From contig OY282460.1 of assembly GCA_958296295.1 (NCBI GenBank), positions 3,394,291-3,458,290 on the forward strand: a stretch of 64,000 bases of DNA, read 5' to 3'. Both the position numbers and the translations under genes were made by a program. Of this stretch, positions 31,866-40,115 are shown piece after piece. The notes beneath the pieces were generated by a model, which did no database searches, was not told the origin of the DNA, and saw only the letters and a program-made list of their open reading frames with translations. The number at the start of each line of letters is the position of its first letter. The stretch's first letter is position 1. The DNA comes from an uncultured Pseudomonadales bacterium (GTDB lineage: Bacteria > Pseudomonadota > Gammaproteobacteria > Pseudomonadales > Azotimanducaceae).

Positions 31866-33625
31866 CCGGGCCGCGGGCCGATACCGTCGAACGGCGGCAG
31901 CGCCGCGTACGTCTCGACCTCGCCCGCCCCGATCACGCATTCCCCGCCGACGGTCAGCCAAGCGTGGAAGTCCAGCCCCGAATCTTGCGCCTTGCGCCGG
32001 GCGCCGAAGACGAGGCGGCTCGCGACCCCCCGGCGGCGCAGCATCCACTGCAGCGCCACGGCCTGCGGCAGGCACACGGCGGGAAACGGCACGTGGCGGG
32101 CGACCCTTCGCACGACGCGCGCCACCCTTCGGGGAAGCCGCCGCGGCGGTGCGGGCGCCGGTCCTTCGGGATCGCCGGCGGAGGAAGCAACGTGCGGGTC
32201 CGCCGGCGGTCCGCCGGTCGGCGCCGGCGCTTCCGCCGTGACCAGCCAGCGCCGCCAGCGGCGCATCGGCACATGCGCGACGAGCAGCCGCGCCACGAGC
32301 AGGAACAGCGCCGCTTCCACCGCGATCGCCTTGGCCGCAACCGGCGCGCGGACGAAAGCGCGAACGGCTTTCGCGGATTGCCCGAAGCGGGGATCCGCCC
32401 CTGCGGTCGCGGCAGGAGGCGCGCTCCCACTGCCCTTCCTCCTGGTCGCCCAGAGCAGCGGACGCAGCGGGAAGTACAGGTAGAACAACCGGTCGGGGAG
32501 GTCGAGCCTCCCCCAGTCTTGCGGGCCGACGAACACGCTCGCGATCTCGTGCAGGATGGTCCTCGAATGGGGCTTGGCGATCAGCCTGATCACCTTCTGC
32601 CCAGCCCAGTCAAAGCCGCCGTTAAAACGGGCGCCGTCGTCATCACGCCAGGTCCGTTCCGAAAAACGGGCGATCCAGGCCGCTCGCCTTCCACTGGCGG
32701 TAAACGGCGCCGCACCCTGCGGAAGGCGGACGTGGAGCGCCGCCCCGCACAGCAGCAGCGTCGAGGCGAGGATGCTCGAAAGCCCCGCTTGCCGGCACCG
32801 CGCCGACACCCGTTCGAAGCGCTCGGGACCCATGGATGCGAGGACGACCGCCACGTCGCACAGCCAGACAAGTCTCTTCCAGTAATGCCTCGCGCCGTGG
32901 CACATCAGGTACAGGAGTTCATCCTCCCGCCCCAGGGTTCTGAACGAAAGCGCGCCGATCTCCACTTGGACACTGCCCGCAAGGAGCCTCTCGAAAGGCA
33001 CATCGATATAGAAGGGGTTGGTCGACAGGCGCCAGTGCAGCTCCAGCAATCCGCCCGGACCGGCGAGCTTATGATCATGTTGGAACCTGCGGTACCAGCG
33101 GTTGCGGGCCGGTGTCTCAGGGAAGCTCGGCTCGACCCGCGACCAGCCGTTTTCCAGCAGTACCCGCTCGGCGGCCTGAAACGTTCGCGGTGAAACCAGC
33201 AGGTCGATGTCCCGCGCGCTTCTCGCCAGCGGGCGTCCGTACAGGCGTTGGCTGAGCGGCAGACCCTTGAGCACCAGACAGGGGATGTCGGCGGCGGCAA
33301 GCAGGACGGTCGCCCGTTTCAGCGCTGCGATTTGGGCCAGCCCATGACGCGCGGTCCGTTCGCCGATTCTCTTGAGCCTCGGCTCGATGCCGGAGTCGGA
33401 GACCGGGTCGGCGGCTCGATTCTGTGTCCCCTGCAAGAGCAGGGGCGCCACCCGGTGTTGCCGCGCGAGCGCGACGACGGCGTTCCAGTCGTCGACCCGG
33501 GAGAGTGCCTCCAGGTCGGCTTCAGGGTCGCCGGCCCCGAGGCCGAGACGCAGCCCCGCGAGCAAGCCCTCCAAGGGCGCGGTGACGGGTGGAGGCGTCG
33601 CGGAGATCTCGGCGGACAGGTGCAA
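31862..33625 (-). CDS. Lasso B2 leader peptidase fused to a nucleotidyltransferase-like domain
   Basis: 587 residues. The start is TTG at 33625, with GAGGGG eight bases ahead. Residues about 30-330 match the nucleotidyltransferase-like family PF14907: CLVLKGLPLSQRLYGRPLAR, SARDIDLLV with the paired Asp, LLELHWRL and ELLYLMCHGARHYWKRL. Residues about 470-570 are the transglutaminase-like B2 domain (PF13471): Cys in PFPAVCLPQAVALQWMLRRR (about residue 515) and His in DFHAWLTVGG (about 551). The B2 protein cuts the leader before ring closure. In the pseudomycoidin pathway a PF14907-type protein adds sugar to the kinase-phosphorylated peptide, so this fusion plus the HprK-like kinases suggests the same sequence here (inference). 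It is coupled to the exporter by overlap. It is the only intact B2 in the window and probably serves all precursors. Confidence 0.88.
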   Translation of the reverse strand: MHLSAEISATPPPVTAPLEGLLAGLRLGLGAGDPEADLEALSRVDDWNAVVALARQHRVAPLLLQGTQNRAADPVSDSGIEPRLKRIGERTARHGLAQIAALKRATVLLAAADIPCLVLKGLPLSQRLYGRPLARSARDIDLLVSPRTFQAAERVLLENGWSRVEPSFPETPARNRWYRRFQHDHKLAGPGGLLELHWRLSTNPFYIDVPFERLLAGSVQVEIGALSFRTLGREDELLYLMCHGARHYWKRLVWLCDVAVVLASMGPERFERVSARCRQAGLSSILASTLLLCGAALHVRLPQGAAPFTASGRRAAWIARFSERTWRDDDGARFNGGFDWAGQKVIRLIAKPHSRTILHEIASVFVGPQDWGRLDLPDRLFYLYFPLRPLLWATRRKGSGSAPPAATAGADPRFGQSAKAVRAFVRAPVAAKAIAVEAALFLLVARLLVAHVPMRRWRRWLVTAEAPAPTGGPPADPHVASSAGDPEGPAPAPPRRLPRRVARVVRRVARHVPFPAVCLPQAVALQWMLRRRGVASRLVFGARRKAQDSGLDFHAWLTVGGECVIGAGEVETYAALPPFDGIGPRPG

Positions 33626-33959
33626 TGAGAGCCCCTCGTGGAAGCGATTCTTGTGGTACTTTTTCAGCTAGACCCTCCGCGCCGTCATCGACCGGAACCG
33701 CCAGCCCATGCGCCGACCCTACTGTTGCATTAAGTTCGCCGATCCATAGGGCGAATGTCAACGCAAAGTAGAAATATCCCCTTTGCCGAAGGCCCGGGAT
33801 CCTGCCGGGCGGCAACGATGTGGCCTCGCCCGGGCGAGCCGAGTTGTCGATGAGGCGGCCCGAGCGGCCGCGGCCGGGTGGGTGGAGGTGCCGGGAAACG
33901 GCGGCTTTGGCAGCTTCGTGTTTGCAGCAGTTCCAAGTACGGCGATATAGGAGCGGGTA
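33626..33959. other. Divergent intergenic region between B2 and the LRR-ligase gene
   Basis: About 330 bases, no supported gene. On the minus strand a consensus -35 (TTGACA, 33761-33756) is present without a clear -10. On the plus strand AGGAGCGGGTA precedes the ATG of the 33960 gene. It presumably carries promoters for both directions. No lasso precursor with the Trp-x2-Pro motif was found here. Confidence 0.4.
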
Positions 33960-36900
33960 ATGCTGTTCGGACATCCAGCCTCGCTGCTGCGCCGCCGAGA
34001 GGCGTTGCTGACGTCATTGATCGCCGTTGCGTTCTGGGGATTGGCGTTCGCAACGGTGACCAACCTGAGGTATCTCCCGCTTCGGGGGCTGCCCGAGTTC
34101 GAGGCCATGGTGGCCAGGGCGACGATGGCGTTCGGCGCGGTGTTGTTGGGCTTGGTCGCGGCGCGCAGCGTGATCGCCTGGCGGAAGTCTGGTTCATTCG
34201 CCCCCATCCGAAGGACGCTTGGCGAAACGCCCGGCATGTTGCTGTTGGGCGCGGTGGCGTCGTATCTGTCAATCGGCGCCTTGGTGCTTGGCGCCGAAGG
34301 GATGCGGGAACCGGCTGCATTGGACGGCTTGAAGTATCAACTCCTCCATTTCGGCGTGCTCGTGGCTGCCGTGATGGGCGGGTTGGCGGTGTTGGAACGA
34401 GTCGGGGCGCAGCGGCTGTTGCAGGGCGCGCTTGTCATCCTGATTCCGGCTTGCGTCATCATTCTCGCTTCGCCGGTCCTGCGCGACCTCGGAGTCCTTT
34501 CGCCTTACCGAATTCCATTTCGTCTGACCGGCGCTTTCGCCGATCCCAACGATGCGAGTTTCGCCGCGTGCATGACGGTGGCGCTGGCGGCGGCGTGGCT
34601 GACCAACGGCGGGGCGCGCACGATCGGCTGGCTTGGTCTGATCGCCGGCGTCGTCGCAAGCTCGGCGACGGCGTCCCGAACGGCGCTAGTCGTACTCGGT
34701 GCGCTGGCGATCGTGTTCCTGGCGATCAACGTCCGCGGCAGATCGAGGACTTTCATCTTTGGTTGGGCAGCGACAGTGTTGACGGGGATTGCGGGACTCG
34801 CCGTCGTCGTGCTTGTCTCCGGAGGTCTTTTCGAGTGGTCGAGGTTGCGGTCGGTGGACGTTGTGGATAGGACGATGCTGTTCTGCGAGCCGTCGCCGAC
34901 GGATGGTCCCGGCACGGACTGCTCGGTCCTGCTGGCAACGAGAGACGTCCTGGCCGGGGACGTTGTCTTGAACTGGAGCAGGGACGTGCCCGTGAGCTCT
35001 TGGCAGGGCGTTACGGTGGACATCAGCGAGCGACGCGTCACCCGTCTGGAACTGAGGGGAGTGGGAATGAACGGCCGGATCCCGTCGGACATCGGCCGTC
35101 TGGGTCGCCTCGTTTCGCTAAACCTGCAACGCAATCGGCTCGGGGGCGGCATTCCGCCCGAGTTGGGCAACCTGGCGAGCCTCGAGGTTCTGACTCTGAA
35201 CCACAACAACTTGACAGGGGCCATCCCGCCGGAGCTGGCGAAGCTCGAGAACCTCAAGGAGCTGCGGTTGGTTGCCAACCGTCTGACCGGTCCGGTACCG
35301 GCTGCTCTCGGAGTTCTCGACCTGTCCCTCCTGCGTCTTGCGCGCAACGACTTCGACTCCATTCCCCACGAACTCACCGCCGTTGCCGACCACGATCTGG
35401 CCCGTGCGCGGCCTTGTCTGCCGCTGCCGTCTACGAGCCCGGAGCTATTCGCGGACTGCACGCTGCTGCTGGCGGTGAAGGACACGCTGGCCGGCGACGC
35501 GTCGCTCAACTGGCACGCGGCGATCCCCGTCGGTTCTTGGGACGGCGTGACCGTGGGCGGTGCCCCGGAACGCATCTCCAGGCTCGACCTGCACAATAGG
35601 ATGCTGAACGGACGCATTCCCCCGGAACTCGGCAAGCTGGAGGGCCTCGTCAATTTGGACTTGGCAAACAACCGCTTCACCGGGCCAATTCCCCCCGAGT
35701 TGGGGCGCCTCGTCCGTTTGCGTGGTTTGAGTCTGGACCGCAACTCTCTCACCGGTGTCGTTCCCGCGGAACTGGGACAACTCAGGCGGCTCGATTCCCT
35801 GTGGCTGAGGGAGAATCGCCTGACCGGTCCTGTTTCGCCGGCGCTTTCCGATGTCCGCGACCATGATCTCCGGCATCTCGTGTTTTGCGCACCGCCAGCG
35901 CCTCTCGACCCGGAGCTGTTCGAAGATTGCACTTTGCTCTTGGCGGCAAAGGAAACGCTGGCTGGCGAGGCGGAGCTCAACTGGAGCGTGGCGTTGCCGC
36001 TCCTCGAATGGGAGGGTGTGAACGTAGGCCGGCACGGACGTTTGACCGAGCTCCATCTGGCTGCCAAGGGACTCGCTGGGCGGATTCCGCGGGAGCTCGG
36101 CAGCTTGGATGACCTCGTGTTCTTGAACTTGTCCGCCAACCAGCTTACCGGTTCGATTCCGCCGGAGTTGGAGCAACTCGTCGGCCTGCGCAGCCTGTTC
36201 TTGGATGGCAATGCCCTGACCGGTTCCGTGCCGTCGAAACTGCTCGAGATCCCAACAACCGCTTTTGGTGATCTGTTGGTCTGCGCGCCACCGCCGGAAT
36301 TGAGCCCCGCGTTGTTCGACGACTGCGTCGCGCTGTTGAGGATGGCAAGAACGCTGGCCGGCAGCGCGCACCTCAACTGGAGCGCGGCCTTGCCGATGGA
36401 GGAGTGGCTGGGCGTGACCGTGGGCGGGCCGGAAGGTCGCGTCGCTGCGCTGGAGCTGCCCAGAATGGGCCTGAATGGGCATGTTCCCGCGGCGTTGGGG
36501 CAGCTCGCCGGCTTGCGGGCCATCGTGCTTGACGGCAACGACCTGACCGGCCCCATTCCGCCCGAGCTGGGAAAACTGGCGCGCTTGGAGGTGCTCGGGC
36601 TCGGCAACAACGCGTTGACCGGCGCCGTCCCTTCGGAGCTGGCGAATCTGTCGAGCTTGAGGGAACTCTGGCTGAGCGGCAACGACCTGACCGGCCCCGT
36701 GCCGCACGAACTGCGGGCCGTCGCCCGCCCGGAAGCGACCTGCCCAAGCGCTCAGAGCGCCAATCCCGGTCTGCGCGGCGATTGCGAGATCCTGCTGGCA
36801 ATCAAGCACATTCTCGCCGGCGACGCGGCGCTCAACTGGAGCGAGGATGTGCCCATGGAGTCTTGGCAAGGCGTCACCATAGGCGGCGCGGCGGCACGCG

Positions 36901-39900
36901 TGACGATGCTCAAACTGCCGGAGTCGGGTCTGAACGGGCGCATTCCGCCGGCGCTGGGACGATTGAGCCATCTCGTGTCGCTTGATCTCAGCGGCAACCG
37001 GCTCGCCGGCCCCGTGCCCCCGGAACTGGGGGAGTTGACCAACCTGGAGCACTTGGCGCTCTCCTTCAACGCCTTGAAAGGCCCCGTGCCGGCGGCGCTC
37101 GAAGATCTCGAGAAGTTGAACCTCCTGCGCCTCTCCGGCAACAAGCTGGACCGCCCCTTCCCGGGGCGTCTCTTCGGGATCGCCAACAACGATATCGTTG
37201 TCGAGGACATGCGCCCTCGTCGACCAATGGGCGACGCGCAAACCGCACAGACGGCGGAGGGGCCTGCGAACACGGCTCGTTCGGCGTTGGCAAAGCGCCT
37301 GTTTTGTCGGCCCCCTCCTCCCGCACCCTCCGGCATCGTTTCCGATCTGCAGGCCGACTGCGCCCTTCTGCTGTCGAGCCGGGATGTCTTGGCCGGCGAC
37401 GCCCCGCTCAACTGGAGCGAGGACATTCCGCTCGAATTCTGGCAGGGCGTCACAGTCCGTGGCGCGCCGAAGCGAGTGACCGCCCTCGAATTGCCGGGCG
37501 CGGGACTGAACGGACGCTTGGTTGCCCGGCTGGGAGAATTGAGTGGCCTCGTGTCGCTCAACCTCGGTCACAACCGCCTCGGCGGGCCCATACCGCCGGG
37601 CTTGGGCGGGATGGAACGGCTCGTCTCGCTGCGCCTGGAAGGCAACCAGTTCACGGGCCCCGTGCCTCCAGAACTCGCAGGACTGGAAAATCTCTCTTTC
37701 CTGCGCCTCGCCGGCAACGACCTGCATCGGCCCTTTCCGCCGGCGCTCCACGAAATTGTCGACCATGACCTCGACATGCCGGCTTTCTGCCGGCCGAGGA
37801 GGATCGATCCGGGCCTGCAAGCCGATTGCGCCCTCCTGCTGACGGTTAGGGATAGCCTTGCCGGGACTGCGCCGCTCAACTGGCACGTTGATGTGCCGGT
37901 CGACGATTGGCGGGGAGTCGCCGTGGATCGCGCGCGCGGCCGCGTGACGGCGCTTGATCTTACGCAAATGGGGTTGAACGGACACATACCCGGGGAGTTG
38001 GGCGAGCTTGCCGGGCTCGTCTCTCTGCGCCTCGGCCGCAACCGCCTTGTCGGCGAGATCCCGCCCGAGCTCGGCGACCTCGCCGATCTCCGCATATTGA
38101 CATTGGATGGCAACCTCTTGACCGGATCCGTGCCGCCGGAACTGGGCAAGCTGTCGACGCTCACCGACTTGGGGTTGCGCTGGAACCGTTTGAGCGGCCC
38201 CGCACCTCCCTCGGTGGCCGCGCTGCCCAAGCTGGTCCGGTTGCGCCAAGGTGATGAGGCGGCTCGCCAGCGGCCGGAGCGGGATCGCGGGCGCCGGGAT
38301 ATTCTCGACCGAAACCTGCTCTGTCAACGCCACTACAAAGCACGGTCACGCCTGCATGGCGACTGCACCACATTGTTGGACGCTCGCCACGTTCTGGCCG
38401 GCGATGTCCAATTGAACTGGCACCACGAAGTCCCCATCAGCTATTGGCGGGGCGTCACCGTCGGCCTTCCCGCCGTCGCCGGCGATGCCGGGGAAGGGTT
38501 GCGCGTGATCGCGCTGGATCTGTCGCACATGGGATTGAACGGACGGATTCCCGCGGAGCTGTCCGCTCTGGACGCGCTGGCCGTTCTGCGTCTTAGCGAC
38601 AACCGACTTGCGGGATCGATCCCGCCGGCACTCGGCGCATTGACCGGGCTGCGGACGCTGGCACTGGAAAACAACGCGCTCGCCGGCGCGATCCCGCAAG
38701 AACTAGGCGCGTTGCAGGCACTCGTTTCGCTGCGTCTTGGCGGCAACGAACTCACTGGCCGCCCGGAGTTCAACACCCTGAAGGGCCTGCGAGTGCTCGC
38801 CGTGGAAGGAAACAATCTGACGGGCAACCTCCATCCGGGGCATGGTTCTCTGTGGCAACTGGAGGAACTGCGGCTTGAGAACAATCGTCTGCACGGATCA
38901 ATCCCCCCGCAGCTTGACTGGTTGGCCAATCTGGCGGTCCTCCGGCTGGGCGGCAACGCGTTTGCGGGTTGCGTCAGGGTTGGGTCGCGTGCGGCGCAGG
39001 TGCGCGACAACGATTTGGATTCCGCCGATCTGCTCTGCGAGTCGCCGCCCTCGATCAAACCGGGCCTGTTCGAAGATGGCGCGCGTTTGATGCGCATGCG
39101 CGACATCTTGGCCGGCGACGCGGTGCTGAATTGGAGCTATGTCCGGCCCGTCTCGTCTTGGCGGGGCGTGTACATCGGCGCAGGAGGTCGCGTCGTCGGC
39201 CTGGACTTGCGAGACATGAATCTGACGGGCAGGATTCCCCGGGAACTCGGTGAACTAAGGCATCTCTATGTTCTGCGGCTCGACGGCAACCGGTTGACTG
39301 GCCCCATTCCGCCCGAACTGGCGAACCTGACCGGTTTGACGATGCTGTCGTTGGACGGCAATCGCCTGACCGGCCCCATCCCGCCGGGGGTGGCCAATCT
39401 GCCGAATGTCCGCCAACTGTGGCTGGCCGACAACCGTCTCACCGGTTCCATCCCGCCCCGACTGGCTGGATTCGAGGGTCTCTCCGTGGATGTCACCGGT
39501 AACGGGTTCCGCGGCCAGCTGCCACAGGAACTGCTCCGTTTGCCTACCCGGGACTTCGAATGGGCGGCCTTGGCGCCGCGCAGGCCGTCGCTTTGGAGTT
39601 TGGGTTTCGAGAAGGCCATGGAGGCGCCATTCTTCGGTCACGGCCTTGGGGCGTTGGCATACATGGACGGCGCCCCAACGGGATATCACGGCAGGCCGTT
39701 GGGCGTTCACAATCTGTATCTGACGTTGTTGGGCGAGGCGGGCATCGTCCCTCTGCTGCTGTTCGTGTCCGCCATCGTCCTGCTGCTGCGCCGGCAGTGG
39801 GCCGCGCCCAAGTCGCTTGCCCGGGACGCGACCGTGGCCGGGGTCTTCGTCATTGCGCTGTACTGCATGACCCTCCACCATCTGCTTGGCATTGGCGCGT

Positions 39901-39977
39901 TCATGTTTCTCGCCGGATTGAGCGTTGCGATAGGGACGGCGCACGACGATGGCGACCGACAGGTCGCAGCGGCGTGA
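33960..39977 (+). CDS. O-antigen ligase/polymerase-like membrane protein with nine inserted LRR modules
   Basis: 2005 residues. Residues 1-305 hold about nine hydrophobic helices and two Wzy/WaaL landmarks: RLTGAFADPNDASFA (near 195) and SATASRTALVVLG. Residues about 1870-2005 resume the same fold: SLWSLGFEKAMEAPFFGHGL, then HNLYLTLLGEAGIVPLLLF (His near 1917) and two to three final helices. Between them, residues 309-1865 are nine tandem modules of about 130-240 residues. Each starts with a cap such as DCTLLLAVKDTLAGDASLNW, then a W-x-GV motif, then three to five plant-type LRRs (GLNGRIPPELGKL, N-x-LTGPIPPEL). The cap closely resembles the LRRNT_2 domain of plant receptor kinases. The insert falls where O-antigen ligases have their large periplasmic loop. 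Family enzymes join glycans to lipid carriers or other acceptors. The role of the LRRs is unknown (target binding is an inference). Confidence 0.8.
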   Translation: MLFGHPASLLRRREALLTSLIAVAFWGLAFATVTNLRYLPLRGLPEFEAMVARATMAFGAVLLGLVAARSVIAWRKSGSFAPIRRTLGETPGMLLLGAVASYLSIGALVLGAEGMREPAALDGLKYQLLHFGVLVAAVMGGLAVLERVGAQRLLQGALVILIPACVIILASPVLRDLGVLSPYRIPFRLTGAFADPNDASFAACMTVALAAAWLTNGGARTIGWLGLIAGVVASSATASRTALVVLGALAIVFLAINVRGRSRTFIFGWAATVLTGIAGLAVVVLVSGGLFEWSRLRSVDVVDRTMLFCEPSPTDGPGTDCSVLLATRDVLAGDVVLNWSRDVPVSSWQGVTVDISERRVTRLELRGVGMNGRIPSDIGRLGRLVSLNLQRNRLGGGIPPELGNLASLEVLTLNHNNLTGAIPPELAKLENLKELRLVANRLTGPVPAALGVLDLSLLRLARNDFDSIPHELTAVADHDLARARPCLPLPSTSPELFADCTLLLAVKDTLAGDASLNWHAAIPVGSWDGVTVGGAPERISRLDLHNRMLNGRIPPELGKLEGLVNLDLANNRFTGPIPPELGRLVRLRGLSLDRNSLTGVVPAELGQLRRLDSLWLRENRLTGPVSPALSDVRDHDLRHLVFCAPPAPLDPELFEDCTLLLAAKETLAGEAELNWSVALPLLEWEGVNVGRHGRLTELHLAAKGLAGRIPRELGSLDDLVFLNLSANQLTGSIPPELEQLVGLRSLFLDGNALTGSVPSKLLEIPTTAFGDLLVCAPPPELSPALFDDCVALLRMARTLAGSAHLNWSAALPMEEWLGVTVGGPEGRVAALELPRMGLNGHVPAALGQLAGLRAIVLDGNDLTGPIPPELGKLARLEVLGLGNNALTGAVPSELANLSSLRELWLSGNDLTGPVPHELRAVARPEATCPSAQSANPGLRGDCEILLAIKHILAGDAALNWSEDVPMESWQGVTIGGAAARVTMLKLPESGLNGRIPPALGRLSHLVSLDLSGNRLAGPVPPELGELTNLEHLALSFNALKGPVPAALEDLEKLNLLRLSGNKLDRPFPGRLFGIANNDIVVEDMRPRRPMGDAQTAQTAEGPANTARSALAKRLFCRPPPPAPSGIVSDLQADCALLLSSRDVLAGDAPLNWSEDIPLEFWQGVTVRGAPKRVTALELPGAGLNGRLVARLGELSGLVSLNLGHNRLGGPIPPGLGGMERLVSLRLEGNQFTGPVPPELAGLENLSFLRLAGNDLHRPFPPALHEIVDHDLDMPAFCRPRRIDPGLQADCALLLTVRDSLAGTAPLNWHVDVPVDDWRGVAVDRARGRVTALDLTQMGLNGHIPGELGELAGLVSLRLGRNRLVGEIPPELGDLADLRILTLDGNLLTGSVPPELGKLSTLTDLGLRWNRLSGPAPPSVAALPKLVRLRQGDEAARQRPERDRGRRDILDRNLLCQRHYKARSRLHGDCTTLLDARHVLAGDVQLNWHHEVPISYWRGVTVGLPAVAGDAGEGLRVIALDLSHMGLNGRIPAELSALDALAVLRLSDNRLAGSIPPALGALTGLRTLALENNALAGAIPQELGALQALVSLRLGGNELTGRPEFNTLKGLRVLAVEGNNLTGNLHPGHGSLWQLEELRLENNRLHGSIPPQLDWLANLAVLRLGGNAFAGCVRVGSRAAQVRDNDLDSADLLCESPPSIKPGLFEDGARLMRMRDILAGDAVLNWSYVRPVSSWRGVYIGAGGRVVGLDLRDMNLTGRIPRELGELRHLYVLRLDGNRLTGPIPPELANLTGLTMLSLDGNRLTGPIPPGVANLPNVRQLWLADNRLTGSIPPRLAGFEGLSVDVTGNGFRGQLPQELLRLPTRDFEWAALAPRRPSLWSLGFEKAMEAPFFGHGLGALAYMDGAPTGYHGRPLGVHNLYLTLLGEAGIVPLLLFVSAIVLLLRRQWAAPKSLARDATVAGVFVIALYCMTLHHLLGIGAFMFLAGLSVAIGTAHDDGDRQVAAA

Positions 39978-40115
39978 CCGGTGGTTGCAGGCAGACTCCC
40001 ACGTCGGGTTCGTATTGCCTAGTCTGCATGGGGGCGGGGCTGAGCGTTGGCGCGCGCGCCTTGACCCCGTCGCGCGCGCGCAGCCAGCCTCCGGGCGACG
40101 CGGCGTTTTGTCCCG

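Noticed and set aside
33626..33959. A lasso precursor between B2 and the LRR gene
   Set aside because: Both strands were read for a Trp/Tyr-x2-Pro-x-Leu/Ile leader and none is present. The short frames here do not resemble the five precursors.
35445..38333. 962-codon open frame on the minus strand inside the LRR gene
   Set aside because: It is the antisense reading of a GC-rich repeat array. It has Arg/Gln/Gly-rich composition, no domain and no ribosome site, while the plus strand encodes coherent LRRs.
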